The notes under the pieces: model-generated
What the model saw: only the letters and a program-made list of their open reading frames with translations
What the model was told of the DNA's origin: nothing
Database searches by the model: none
Translations under genes and position numbers: made by a program
Assembly: GCA_040398425.1 (NCBI GenBank)
Contig: JBBATZ010000013.1
Coordinates: 1 to 64,000 of the forward strand
Length of the DNA stretch: 64,000 bases
Reading direction: 5' to 3'
DNA from: UBA7672 sp040398425
Lineage (GTDB): Bacteria; Pseudomonadota; Alphaproteobacteria; Caulobacterales; Hyphomonadaceae
Shown: positions 26,150-34,961 of the stretch, piece by piece
Layout: each line of letters starts with the position of its first letter
Numbering within the stretch: the first letter of the stretch is position 1

Positions 26150-26439
26150 CCACCGATCCCACCGCCGAACTGAAACGCCTGCGTTCGTCCATCGACAATA
26201 TCGATGCGGCGGTCGTCCACATGCTGGCCGAACGCTTCAAGGCGACGAAAGTAGTTGGTCAACTGAAGGCCGCGCACGCCATGCCGCCAGCCGACAAGTC
26301 ACGCGAAGCCGAACAGATCGCGCGCCTGCGCCAACTGGCGAAAGACGCCGACCTCGATCCGGATTTTGCCGAGAAATTTCTCAACTTCATCGTGACGGAA
26401 GTCATCCGCCATCACGAGAAACTACAGGGGAAGGGCTGA
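26146..26439 (+). CDS. Chorismate mutase (AroQ type)
   Basis: Turns chorismate into prephenate, the branch towards Phe and Tyr. The 97-residue all-helical AroQ fold is complete: LKRLRSSIDNIDAAVVHMLAERF (helix 1 with the catalytic Arg), KVVGQLKA, SREAEQIARLRQLA and a C-terminal helix FLNFIVTEVIRHHEKLQ. The ATG overlaps the ffh stop (ATGA), indicating coupled translation. A chorismate mutase between ffh and rpsP also occurs in other alphaproteobacteria such as Caulobacter, from memory. Confidence 0.93.
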   Translation: MTTDPTAELKRLRSSIDNIDAAVVHMLAERFKATKVVGQLKAAHAMPPADKSREAEQIARLRQLAKDADLDPDFAEKFLNFIVTEVIRHHEKLQGKG

Positions 26440-26492
26440 GGCCCGACCTGCACCGTCATCAACCGACCAAGCTAAAAACTGAAAGGCTACCT

Positions 26493-26891
26493 ATGTCCCT
26501 GAAAATCCGTCTTGCCCGCGGCGGCTCCAAGCACCGCCCGTACTACAACGTGGTGATCGCTGACTCGCGCTTCGCCCGCGACGGCCGCTTCATCGAAAAG
26601 ATCGGCTCCTACAACCCGCTGCTTGCCAAGACGGATGAGAAGCGCGTCCAGATCGACCTCGAGAAAGCCAAGGAATGGCTCGCCAAGGGCGCCCTGCCGA
26701 CTGATCGCGTCGCGCGCTTTCTCGGCACGGCTGGCCTCGTGAAGTTCGAGCACGGCAACAACCCGCAGCGTGCCATCCCGGGCGAAAAAGCCACGGAACG
26801 CTCCAAGGAACGTGCTGAGCGCGAAGAAGCCCGTCGTGCCGCGGCTGAAGAAGCCAAGAACGCACCGGCCGAAGAAGCCGTCGCCGAGTAA
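26493..26891 (+). CDS. rpsP: 30S ribosomal protein S16
   Basis: A small-subunit ribosomal protein. The conserved core (residues 1-85) includes MSLKIRLARGGSKHRPYYNVVIADSR, RDGRFIEKIGSYNPL and KEWLAKGALPTDRVARFL. The protein is 132 residues, longer than the ~80-90 of E. coli, because of a C-terminal Ala/Glu/Arg-rich helical tail (about 95-132), a common alphaproteobacterial extension. An AAGG ribosome site precedes the ATG. It is third in the ffh operon. Confidence 0.98.
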   Translation: MSLKIRLARGGSKHRPYYNVVIADSRFARDGRFIEKIGSYNPLLAKTDEKRVQIDLEKAKEWLAKGALPTDRVARFLGTAGLVKFEHGNNPQRAIPGEKATERSKERAEREEARRAAAEEAKNAPAEEAVAE

Positions 26892-26896
26892 CCGGA

Positions 26897-27388
26897 GTGA
26901 CCGTCACGGTCCGGGACGCAGAGGCGAGGGACGAGGATTTTATCCTTGCCCTCAACGCCGCCTGTACCCCGGCCGTTGGCGACATGTCGGCCCAGGACTA
27001 CCGCGACATCGCGGGCTGGGCGCACCGCATCGTGATTGCTGAAGCCGACGGTGTCCCTGTCGGCTTCATGATTCTGATCCGCCCCGGCTCGGCCTATCCC
27101 AGCGACAATTACGGCTGGTTCGAGGAGCAGTTCCCCCACCAGCTCTATGTCGACCGTATCGCGGTCGGGCGCAGCGCACGCGGTCTCGGCGTCGGCCGCG
27201 TCCTCTATGATGAAGCGCTGCGGATGGCGGCGGATCTGGGCGAGGAGCGCGTCACCGCCGAGGTGAACGAAGACCCGCCCAATCCCGAAAGCATGGCCTT
27301 TCACTTCAAGCTTGGTTTCCGCCATCTGCTGTCGCGAACCTCTCCGAGGCTCGGCAAGGTCGTCGCCATGCTGGAGCGACCGCTGTGA
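26897..27388 (+). CDS. GNAT family N-acetyltransferase
   Basis: A 163-residue acetyl-CoA-dependent acyltransferase inserted between rpsP and rimM. The fold is clear: a beta-strand/helix start, GFMILIRPGS, YVDRIAVGRSARGLGVGRVLYDEAL (the acetyl-CoA loop of R/Q-x-x-G-x-G/A type, about 92-115) and a C-terminal NPESMAFHFKLGFRH. The start is a GTG five bases after the rpsP stop, so coupling is likely. By position it might modify a ribosomal or translation protein, but that is inference and the substrate is unknown. Confidence 0.9.
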   Translation: MTVTVRDAEARDEDFILALNAACTPAVGDMSAQDYRDIAGWAHRIVIAEADGVPVGFMILIRPGSAYPSDNYGWFEEQFPHQLYVDRIAVGRSARGLGVGRVLYDEALRMAADLGEERVTAEVNEDPPNPESMAFHFKLGFRHLLSRTSPRLGKVVAMLERPL

Positions 27389-27945
27389 GCGACAAGGACA
27401 AACTCATTGTCGTCGGCCAGATCGTCGGCGCTTTTGGCGTCAAGGGCGAAGTGCGCGTGCGATCGTTCACAGACGACCCCGAAGCAGTTTTTGACTACGG
27501 CCCCTTGCTGGACGCGGCCGGCAAGGTCGTGCTGACGCCCGTGCGTCACCGCTCGCTCAACGATCTCTTCAGCGTCACGGCGCAGGAGCAGCATCAGCGC
27601 GAGGCCTGGGAGGCGATGCGCGGAACGCTGCTGCACGCTCCCCGCACCGCGCTCCCCGAAACAGACGAGGGCGAAGTCTATGTCGCCGACCTGATCGGCG
27701 CACGCGTCGTCCATGTCGACGGGCGAGAGCTAGGCGTGGTCAAGGCGGTGCAGAATTTCGGGGCCGGCGAACTGATCGAGGTCAAGCCGCCGGCGGGGGC
27801 AACCTACCTGCTGCCCTTCACCGAAGAGAACTTTCCAGAGATCGACATGACCACGCGTGTCCTGCGAGCGGCCCCCGACGATGCGCTGCTGCCCGAAGGC
27901 CTCGGCGCTTCGGATACTACCCACACTGACCCGAACCCCGGTTGA
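27385..27945 (+). CDS. rimM: Ribosome maturation factor RimM
   Basis: Binds S19 and helps 30S subunit assembly. The 186-residue protein has the N-terminal RimM beta-barrel (VVGQIVGAFGVKGEVRVRSFTD, about 6-27) and a C-terminal PRC barrel (DLIGARVVHVDGRELGVVKAV; LLPFTEENFPEID). The GTG start overlaps the GNAT stop (GTGA). The final 29 bases overlap the 3' end of the convergent glycosyltransferase gene. The trmD and rplS genes that usually follow are absent here. Confidence 0.96.
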   Translation: MSDKDKLIVVGQIVGAFGVKGEVRVRSFTDDPEAVFDYGPLLDAAGKVVLTPVRHRSLNDLFSVTAQEQHQREAWEAMRGTLLHAPRTALPETDEGEVYVADLIGARVVHVDGRELGVVKAVQNFGAGELIEVKPPAGATYLLPFTEENFPEIDMTTRVLRAAPDDALLPEGLGASDTTHTDPNPG

Positions 27946-29578
27946 GCTGGTAGTAGAGCGTCGCCGCCTTCTCGTCCGACATGCGCAGGTTCCGCCGCAC
28001 GGCGCCGCGCGCGCCCTTGTCACGCAGGCGCGAACCAAGGTCCTTCTCGACATAGCTGGAGAGCTCTTCCGGCATCAGCGCCACATTGCGGCTCTCGTTG
28101 AACCGCGTGTCGCGCCACACGATCAGGCATGCGCCGTTGGTGCGTCGCGCGGGGAAGGCCTCAACCCCGATCGACGCGTCCAGCACGCGTGCGCGCGGGA
28201 AGGCTGCGCGCAGGTTGCCTGTGAGGTGAGGGTCCGCTCCGACGATCGTGCCTTCGCTAAAGCCGGCTTCCTTAAGTGCATCCGCCCACGCAACAATAGG
28301 CGTGTAAGGTCGGCAGCCGCCCTCGGCGCACTGGTTGATCTCCATCTGCGCCTCGACAAATCGCCCGCCCGCAACCAGCAGGATAAAGGCCATCACCACG
28401 GCGCCGAAGCCCCGGATCGCCACCGGGAAGTCACCCGCGCGCTTCACATGCGCGAACAGCCAGATCGGCAGCGCGAACAGCACCGGCATCATCCAGTGCG
28501 GCTTGTAGGCCTGTACGCCCCCCGCCACGCTGATCAGGTAGACGACAACGCCGAGGATGGCCGACTGCACGAACAGCTTGCGCCACGCCAGTTCATGCGG
28601 CTCCTCATCCGTGTTCCGGCGCGGGAAGATCGGATAGATGATCGGCAGCCACAGGTTCCAGAACAGCATCATCCAGAACAGCTGTAGCGGCAGCGAGAAC
28701 TCCAGTAACGCCCGGCCCAGCTGCGCCGCCGCATTGCTGGCGCGCTCGATCCAGCCGCTGTCGATCTCCCACGACTCGACATACTCGCGCGCCGCGAAGC
28801 TGATCGAGTCGATATGGGTGCCCACCCACCAGGCATAGGGCGCGTAGATCGCCGCCGCGACCGCCAGCATCAACACCAGACGCATCGGGCTGACCGCATC
28901 GCGGAAGAATTGCGACATCAGCACGCCGATCAGCATGGCGATCGGGAACACGGCGAACAGGTGATGCGTGAGCAGCCCCAGCCCCATGGCGACGCCGAGA
29001 TACGCCCAGTCTATCCAACGTCGCCAGGTCAGGATCCGTGTGATGGCGTGGAAGGCGATCGACAACACCGCCATCAATGCAACGCCGGTCAGCAGGTCTT
29101 CATGCGCCGCCCAGCCGATCTGGAATGTCAGCGCCCACGCCGCCAGCGCCGCGGCCGAAACGCCGGGCCGGATCAGTACGTTACGCGCCGAAAGATAGTA
29201 GAAAACCAGTCCGATAAAGAGCAGGGCGTACTTCAGTCCGAATACGACGGGCGGCGAAACCCCGCCTGCGCGGGTGGCCAGCCAGAACAGCCACGTCAGC
29301 ATGGGCGGCTGGCGCGCCTCATATCCGAACTGGAAGGATTGCGAGAGCAGAAGCTGGTCAGCCTCCTCCACCGTATAGATCGGCGCCACGAAAACGCGGA
29401 TCGCCCAGTGGATCACGCAGTACAACAGGATCATCGAAATGATCGCCGACTTGTCGAGCCGGATCAGCGCGTCGAGCGAGGAGCGCTGATCTCTCTCGCC
29501 ATTGCGGCGACCGCGCACCGCCCGGGCGTTCTTGGCCGCTTTTCGCGACAACTTGGGCTGCCGGATCGGCTGCTTCAC
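27917..29578 (-). CDS. GT39/ArnT-like membrane glycosyltransferase
   Basis: A 553-residue polytopic membrane protein of the PMT/ArnT superfamily, which moves sugars from polyprenyl-phosphate carriers to lipid A, proteins or other acceptors on the periplasmic face. The first periplasmic loop carries the acidic motif VEEADQLLLSQSF and YEARQPPMLTW, as in this family (catalytic Asp/Glu). About 10-12 helices fill residues 45-390; a soluble C-terminal domain (about 400-553) follows. The basic N-terminus (about 1-40) is cytosolic. It is 42 bases downstream of the GT2 gene, which could supply its lipid-linked sugar. Confidence 0.9.
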   Translation of the reverse strand: MKQPIRQPKLSRKAAKNARAVRGRRNGERDQRSSLDALIRLDKSAIISMILLYCVIHWAIRVFVAPIYTVEEADQLLLSQSFQFGYEARQPPMLTWLFWLATRAGGVSPPVVFGLKYALLFIGLVFYYLSARNVLIRPGVSAAALAAWALTFQIGWAAHEDLLTGVALMAVLSIAFHAITRILTWRRWIDWAYLGVAMGLGLLTHHLFAVFPIAMLIGVLMSQFFRDAVSPMRLVLMLAVAAAIYAPYAWWVGTHIDSISFAAREYVESWEIDSGWIERASNAAAQLGRALLEFSLPLQLFWMMLFWNLWLPIIYPIFPRRNTDEEPHELAWRKLFVQSAILGVVVYLISVAGGVQAYKPHWMMPVLFALPIWLFAHVKRAGDFPVAIRGFGAVVMAFILLVAGGRFVEAQMEINQCAEGGCRPYTPIVAWADALKEAGFSEGTIVGADPHLTGNLRAAFPRARVLDASIGVEAFPARRTNGACLIVWRDTRFNESRNVALMPEELSSYVEKDLGSRLRDKGARGAVRRNLRMSDEKAATLYYQLNRGSGQCG

Positions 29579-29620
29579 ACGTAAATCCCACTCAACCAGG
29601 CGCCAAAACCATCCGGATCG

Positions 29621-30391
29621 TCAGCGCTGGGCGCGCGGGTCGTTCCATTCGGCTGCAACACCGTATCCCCCTCGACGCACAAGCCATATCATCCCGAGCA
29701 GGTCTACGGTCCCGGCGCCAAAACGTCCGAGGAAACCGTATTTGGAAACACCATGCAGCCTTTGGCGGTCGGCGACAGGCTCCTCGCGCACATCCCAGCC
29801 CGCGCGTTTCACCAGAGCCGGCAGGAAGCGGTGCATGGCTGCGAAGAAGGGCAGATCCTGGAACGCCCGGCGCCGGATCAGCTTGAACCCGCAACCCGTG
29901 TCGGTCGCATCGTCCCGCAGGCAGAAGCGGCGGATCCCGTTCGCAACCCGCGACTGCAGCCATTTGAACCCTGAGTCATTCCGGCTGGTCCGGCGGCCGC
30001 AGATAATGCCAAGAGCGGGATTTTCGTCCTTGGCCGCAACAAGATCCCAAACCCGGCGGGCGTCGGCCGGATCATTCTGCCCATCCCCGTCCAGCAATTG
30101 CACCCAGTCGCCCACACAGCTGCGCAGGCCGGTGAACAGGGCGGCGGATTTCCCGCGCCGCTTTACATGGGTCAGAACCTTGATCCGGTCCGGGGCGAGC
30201 TGCTGGGCGGCGACCAGTTCGGACGCCGTCGAATCACTCGAGGCGTCGTTCACGCATACGATTTCATAGTCGATCCCGGCCAGGGCGGCGTGCACCTCGT
30301 CCACCAGCGGCTGGATATTGCCCGCTTCATTGAAGAACGGGATCAGCACGGACAGCGAGCGGCGCGGCGGGGTCGGCGTGTCTGATCCCAA
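29621..30391 (-). CDS. GT2 polyprenyl-phosphate sugar transferase (ArnC/DPM-like)
   Basis: A 256-residue glycosyltransferase of the dolichol-phosphate-mannose-synthase type, moving a nucleotide sugar to undecaprenyl phosphate. Motifs: SVLIPFFNEAGNIQPLVDEV (N-terminal), CVNDASSDST, and the metal-binding LLDGDGQNDPADA (about 97-109), with CGFKLIRRRAF later. A C-terminal amphipathic helix or single hydrophobic stretch (DLLGMIWLV) may tether it. With the GT39-like gene downstream it forms an ArnC/ArnT-style pair, suggesting a lipid A or surface glycan modification; the sugar is unknown. Confidence 0.92.
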   Translation of the reverse strand: MGSDTPTPPRRSLSVLIPFFNEAGNIQPLVDEVHAALAGIDYEIVCVNDASSDSTASELVAAQQLAPDRIKVLTHVKRRGKSAALFTGLRSCVGDWVQLLDGDGQNDPADARRVWDLVAAKDENPALGIICGRRTSRNDSGFKWLQSRVANGIRRFCLRDDATDTGCGFKLIRRRAFQDLPFFAAMHRFLPALVKRAGWDVREEPVADRQRLHGVSKYGFLGRFGAGTVDLLGMIWLVRRGGYGVAAEWNDPRAQR

Positions 30392-30641
30392 GGCGGCGGT
30401 CCCTGCGAATGCGCGTGAAAGGAAAGGACCACTAGCACATCCTCTGTCAGCCGGAAGGCGGGCTGGTCATGCCGTCATGCCGCGCTGCGGCGCTGCCCAG
30501 ACACCTATGATCGGCGGCGCGCGAGCCGATGAAAGATAGCTGCACTTGCCGCAAGGACAGGACTGACCCTGATCCTGAGCTCTGCTAGACTCTGTCAAGG
30601 CAGACAGGTCATAACCCCTGCAGCATGTGAGGAACAGCGCC

Positions 30642-31943
30642 ATGGCCGACACGGTAACAACTGAAACCCCTATCGACCGTGGCCTTGAAGCCTTCCGCAA
30701 GAACGGCCTGTCGAAGGACGCCACCCCGCCAAAGGCAGACGAGATCGATCTTGCCACCTACGACATCACCGATCCCGAACTCTGGCGCCAGGAAGCCTAC
30801 TGGGAATACTTCGCGCGCCTGCGCAAGGAAGCGCCCGTCAACTACTGCCCGGAAAGCCCGTTCGGTCCTTACTGGAGCGTGACGACCTACAAGGACATCA
30901 TGACCGTGGACACCACCCACGGGGTCTTCTCATCCGAAGGCGGCATCACCGTCGTCGACCAGGACGAAGACTTCCAGCTGCCGATGTTCATCGCGATGGA
31001 CCCCCCGAAGCACGACCTGCAACGCAAGACCGTTCAATCCATCGTGGGGCCGGAGAATCTCAGGAGCTTTGAGGCGCTGATCCGCTCACGCACCAACGAC
31101 CTGTTCGACAACCTGCCGATCGGCGAGCCGTTCGACTGGGTCGACAAGGTCTCGATCGAGCTCACCACCATGATGCTGGCGACGCTGTTCGATTTCCCGT
31201 TCGCCGATCGCCGCAAGCTCACGCGCTGGTCCGACGTCGCGACCGGTCGTAGCAATCCCGACATCGTCACCTCGGAAGAGCAGTGGCGTGGTGAGTTGAT
31301 GGAATGCCTTGGCTACTTCACCGGTCTGTGGAACGAGCGCGTCAATGCCGAACCGCGCGGCGACCTGATCTCGATGCTGGCCCACGGGGAGCACACGCGG
31401 AACATGACGCCGCAGGAATATCTCGGAAACCTGATCCTGCTCATCGTCGGCGGCAACGACACCACGCGCAACTCGATGACCGGCGGCGTCTATGCCATGA
31501 ACAAGTGGTCGGAGAACTGGGAAAAGCTGAAGGCCAACCCTGAGCTCGTCCCGTCCGCCGTGTCCGAGATCATCCGCTGGCAGACGCCGCTCGCCCACAT
31601 GCGTCGCACCGCGCTCGAGGATTTCGAACTCAACGGCAAGACCATCCGCAAGGGCGAAAAAGTTCTGATGTGGTACGCCTCGGGCAACCGCGACGAAACG
31701 CAATATACCAAGGCCGATCAGCTCTGGATCGAGCGTCCGATGGTGCGCCGCCACCTCTCCTTCGGCTTCGGCATCCATCGCTGCGTTGGCAATCGCCTCG
31801 CCGAACTCCAGCTGCAGGTCCTGTGGGAAGAAATCCTCAAGCGCTTCGACAAGATCGAGGTTCTCGAAGAACCCGAGCGTGTCCCGAGCGCCTTCGTGAA
31901 GGGCTACACGAAGATGATGGTGAAGGTGACGCCGAAGGCGTAG
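30642..31943 (+). CDS. Cytochrome P450, CYP153-like alkane hydroxylase
   Basis: A 433-residue soluble P450. The heme loop is FGFGIHRCVGN (Cys at about 381), the I-helix is LIVGGNDTTRNSM with the proton-relay Asp-Thr pair, and the ExxR motif is SEIIRW. The MRRTALEDFELNGKTIRKGEK and VLMWYASGNRDE segments match my memory of CYP153 terminal alkane or fatty-acid omega-hydroxylases. The start ATG at 30642 follows GAGG; an ATG 15 bases earlier is possible. The ferredoxin and reductase that usually accompany CYP153 genes are not nearby. The 250-base upstream gap holds its promoter. Confidence 0.9.
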   Translation: MADTVTTETPIDRGLEAFRKNGLSKDATPPKADEIDLATYDITDPELWRQEAYWEYFARLRKEAPVNYCPESPFGPYWSVTTYKDIMTVDTTHGVFSSEGGITVVDQDEDFQLPMFIAMDPPKHDLQRKTVQSIVGPENLRSFEALIRSRTNDLFDNLPIGEPFDWVDKVSIELTTMMLATLFDFPFADRRKLTRWSDVATGRSNPDIVTSEEQWRGELMECLGYFTGLWNERVNAEPRGDLISMLAHGEHTRNMTPQEYLGNLILLIVGGNDTTRNSMTGGVYAMNKWSENWEKLKANPELVPSAVSEIIRWQTPLAHMRRTALEDFELNGKTIRKGEKVLMWYASGNRDETQYTKADQLWIERPMVRRHLSFGFGIHRCVGNRLAELQLQVLWEEILKRFDKIEVLEEPERVPSAFVKGYTKMMVKVTPKA

Positions 31944-31952
31944 TCTGCGGCT

Positions 31953-32894
31953 CTACCCGACCGTGCCACACGATTTCGCCGGTGCCTGAGCGCGCGAATA
32001 GCTGCGCCCGAGCCACGCATTGTGCTCGGCTTCCCACGTCGCCTTGGCGGAATTGTCGCTCAGGCCAGATGCCGTAGCCGCCCACGTGCCGACATCGATC
32101 AGGTAATCGGCGCCAGACAGGTTCTGCGGCATCGTTTTTGTGAAGTACTCCACATGCCGCCATAGCGGCGCGCACGTGTGCTGGGCCGCTACCGCCTCCA
32201 TCGCGAACGCAGTCGCGCGGTGATCGGGGTGATCACCTGGGTTCAGCGTCTCATCCAGCTCAGCAATGTGCAGCGCCAGTCCCGATCCCGCGACCATTTC
32301 CGCTTCGACGATCGCGGTCAGTGTCGCAACCAGGTCGGCCCATCCGACATACCGCGCGCTCTTGTCGATCGTCTCCGTCGCCGCCACTTCACCCGCGCGC
32401 AGCTTCGTCAGCGACTGGGGATGAGGGGTATAGACCTTGCCGGTGACGATGTTCCCATCCGGGATACGCAGGAAGTACACAACCGCATTCGCATAGGCAT
32501 ACCGCAGCAAAGTGTGGCCTGCGCGATCCACCATGGCGGGGTCCATCTCAACGCCGCGCCCCCGCGAAGGATCGGATGCGTTCGCCATGAAGCGCACAGC
32601 GCGCAACGCGCCTTCCTCGCGCGCGAGATAGTAGGGCACAGGTGCGCCTTCAACGCGATCGACGCCGGCGCCTGCATCGCCCGCTGTCACATGGATGAAC
32701 ACCGCCTTCTCCTGCGGCTCGTTCATCGCATGATACGCCTCGGGGTTCATGAACAATTGCCAGTCGTCCTCATGCGCCACGGCAAATACGCTCACCATCG
32801 GCGGCGAGGGCGGGGCGGGAGTAGCAGGGACAGGCGGAGACGTTGCACACGCGCTGGCGACCAGCGCCGCAGCTGCGACAAGTGCGTTTTTCAA
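31953..32894 (-). CDS. PIG-L/LmbE deacetylase-like lipoprotein
   Basis: A 313-residue predicted lipoprotein (lipobox VASAC, about residue 16) with a PIG-L-type zinc hydrolase fold. The metal/catalytic motif, normally HPDD, reads FAVAHEDDWQL (about 40-50), and the second metal site is GDHPDHRATAFAME (about 220-233). Family members remove N-acetyl groups from GlcNAc-type or mycothiol-like sugars. A Pro-rich linker follows the lipid anchor. It is convergent with the P450 gene (9-base gap). The substrate is unknown. Confidence 0.85.
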   Translation of the reverse strand: MKNALVAAAALVASACATSPPVPATPAPPSPPMVSVFAVAHEDDWQLFMNPEAYHAMNEPQEKAVFIHVTAGDAGAGVDRVEGAPVPYYLAREEGALRAVRFMANASDPSRGRGVEMDPAMVDRAGHTLLRYAYANAVVYFLRIPDGNIVTGKVYTPHPQSLTKLRAGEVAATETIDKSARYVGWADLVATLTAIVEAEMVAGSGLALHIAELDETLNPGDHPDHRATAFAMEAVAAQHTCAPLWRHVEYFTKTMPQNLSGADYLIDVGTWAATASGLSDNSAKATWEAEHNAWLGRSYSRAQAPAKSCGTVG

Positions 32895-32927
32895 CCGAGC
32901 CTCCCCATACCGTCTTTTGCGATCAGC

Positions 32928-34874
32928 TTACCGGCTGGGCGACGCCGGCGCATCAGCCTGTTCGCACACCGGCCCCAGCTGGGGATTGTCGATCGAGCTG
33001 CGCGCCATGTCGAGCAGGTGTCGGAAGGAATACCCGTCGCCTGTGCGCAGCCCCTGCCGCGGGCCTGTAAGGTTTGGTGACGAACTCACGTGCACCGCGA
33101 ACACCTTGCCAGTCTCGAGGTCGAACACCGGCGATCCGCCCGACGCCTTGTTGGTCGAATGGGTGTAGGTGATCGACTGCGCCGTGTCGCGCGACAACAG
33201 TTGGCTGATGTTCAGCGCCAGAGCATTGGGCGCGGGCCCATCCTCTGTCGCACCGTCCTGCGCCGGCAGGGCAATGCTCAGCATCGCGACCGTACGCTCG
33301 TCCGGCACGGACCCAAAAGCCTGACAATCGATGTCGCCCTGCGCAATGGCGCGCCAGCCAAAAGGTGGCGGCGCGTTCAGCCGCCAGATCTGGAACGGTC
33401 GTTCGCCGCCAAGCTGCGCAGGCGTCTGCCACACTCGCTCCGATGCGGTCAGCGCGACGTCTGGCGCACGAGATGAGGCGTCCTTCGGAGTCAGCGCCGG
33501 AAATACCACCGTGATCACTTCTGGTCCCGGTTCCGGCTGGCCGGAAAGCTCATACCGCTGCACCAGCGTCGGATCGCCTGCGGTCAGGGTGTCGTCCGGT
33601 GAGCGGGGCGCAACGCCGGGAGGTCGCCCTGCCGCCGCTGCCGCAAGCTCCGCCTCTTTCCGACGCGCTGCTTCCTCGCGCTGCTCCTGCTCATAGATCT
33701 TCCGGTTCACATCGCTCATGGCCGGCACGGTGTCCGCCGGCGTCGCCCCCTGCGGCGGTTGCCATTTCAGCGGCCGCGCGGTCAGTGTGGGCTGCTCGGC
33801 ATACAGAACCAGCAGCGGCTCCTTAGCATAGCGCGGATGGATCAGCCCGCCATCGATGATGAAGCCGGTCTGCAGCCACGTCTTGTGCCCGCCGCCCTCG
33901 CGCGTGACGCGGACGATGGCGCCCGAGTAATTCCCGACAACCGGGTACCAGCCCGAGTCGACGACATAGTAACCGGTGTTCGATGGCGCCGTACGTAGCC
34001 ACACGTCCGCCTCCAGCCGCAGATTGGCGGACCGTGCCTTGTCACGCTCGGTCTCGGCGATGGCCTGCGCTGCTTGCGCCTCGCCGCGTGCAACCTCCTT
34101 CGCCGCGCGCTGCTGTTCCGTGCTGTACCACTGCCAGCCTGCCAGCGCGGCGAGTCCCGCGAATACGACAGCCACGCCTGAAACCGCCGTCAGCAATCCC
34201 GCCTGTGCCCGTTTCCGCCGGCGCTCGGCCTCGATGCGGGCATCCGAAGACGCCTTGATGAAATCGGCCTGATCGTCCGTGACTGGCGGTGCCGTGATCG
34301 GCTTGTCAGCCAGCCACTTGTTGGCGGCGTCAATATCAGTCCCCCGCAGCAGCATGTCCGCAGCGCGGCCACGCGCGGACCAGCGACTGCCCAGTTCGGC
34401 AAGCCGGGTATGCTCGCGTATCCAGTCGATATCGGTGCGCAGCGCGTTGGCCAACTCGGAGAGGCCCGTTGCGAACGTTCGGCCTTCGCCCGCAAAGAAA
34501 ATGTAGTTCAGACGCTTCAACTCCGGGGCCGCCAGCGCGTCGTCGATCGGCCGCCAAACGACTGGGAGGATGCGTTTGCGCAGGGCAACCGCCTGGCGCA
34601 GTTCCAGCGCGCAGTTCTCGGACGCAAGACTGTCGGGCGAGACGATATAGACAATCGAGTCCGCTTCAGTGATCAGGCCGGCGAGCCGCTTCTCCCAGTC
34701 CTCGCCTGGCGCGATGTCCTGACGGTCGATGTAAGGCGCAAAACCACATGCCGCGAGGCCGAGCACAAGTTCGCTGGCAAACGCCTTGTCCGCACGCGAA
34801 TAGGAAATGAAGACCTTTATCCGTGTCTCGGCGACGCGAATTTCGGTCGTTACGGCTTGCTGTGTCGCGGTCAT
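32928..34874 (-). CDS. TIR domain-transmembrane-trypsin-like fusion protein
   Basis: A 648-residue protein. Start: ATG at 34874 with GGAG eight bases upstream; a TTG at 34898 is poorer. Domains: TIR (about 18-150; KVFISYSRADKAFA, PYIDRQDIAPGEDWEKRL, IVYIVSPDSLASENCALEL with the putative NADase Glu91), a charged linker, one membrane helix (about 225-247), a coiled coil (about 253-290), and a C-terminal region resembling chymotrypsin-fold proteases. It has VRVTREGGGHKTWLQTGFII near the front and NKASGGSPVFD (575-585) with VFAVH after it. His346 might be the base; no Asp is assignable, and the serine loop is one residue longer than GxSGGP. A signalling or defence role is inference. Confidence 0.82.
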   Translation of the reverse strand: MTATQQAVTTEIRVAETRIKVFISYSRADKAFASELVLGLAACGFAPYIDRQDIAPGEDWEKRLAGLITEADSIVYIVSPDSLASENCALELRQAVALRKRILPVVWRPIDDALAAPELKRLNYIFFAGEGRTFATGLSELANALRTDIDWIREHTRLAELGSRWSARGRAADMLLRGTDIDAANKWLADKPITAPPVTDDQADFIKASSDARIEAERRRKRAQAGLLTAVSGVAVVFAGLAALAGWQWYSTEQQRAAKEVARGEAQAAQAIAETERDKARSANLRLEADVWLRTAPSNTGYYVVDSGWYPVVGNYSGAIVRVTREGGGHKTWLQTGFIIDGGLIHPRYAKEPLLVLYAEQPTLTARPLKWQPPQGATPADTVPAMSDVNRKIYEQEQREEAARRKEAELAAAAAGRPPGVAPRSPDDTLTAGDPTLVQRYELSGQPEPGPEVITVVFPALTPKDASSRAPDVALTASERVWQTPAQLGGERPFQIWRLNAPPPFGWRAIAQGDIDCQAFGSVPDERTVAMLSIALPAQDGATEDGPAPNALALNISQLLSRDTAQSITYTHSTNKASGGSPVFDLETGKVFAVHVSSSPNLTGPRQGLRTGDGYSFRHLLDMARSSIDNPQLGPVCEQADAPASPSR

Positions 34875-34961
34875 CCCCGGCGCTCCACCCGCCCGCAAAG
34901 GGCAGGGTGAAGCCTAGACCCGGTCGCTTGCCTGCGCCAGCGCCGGATCGTTCCGTGCGCG

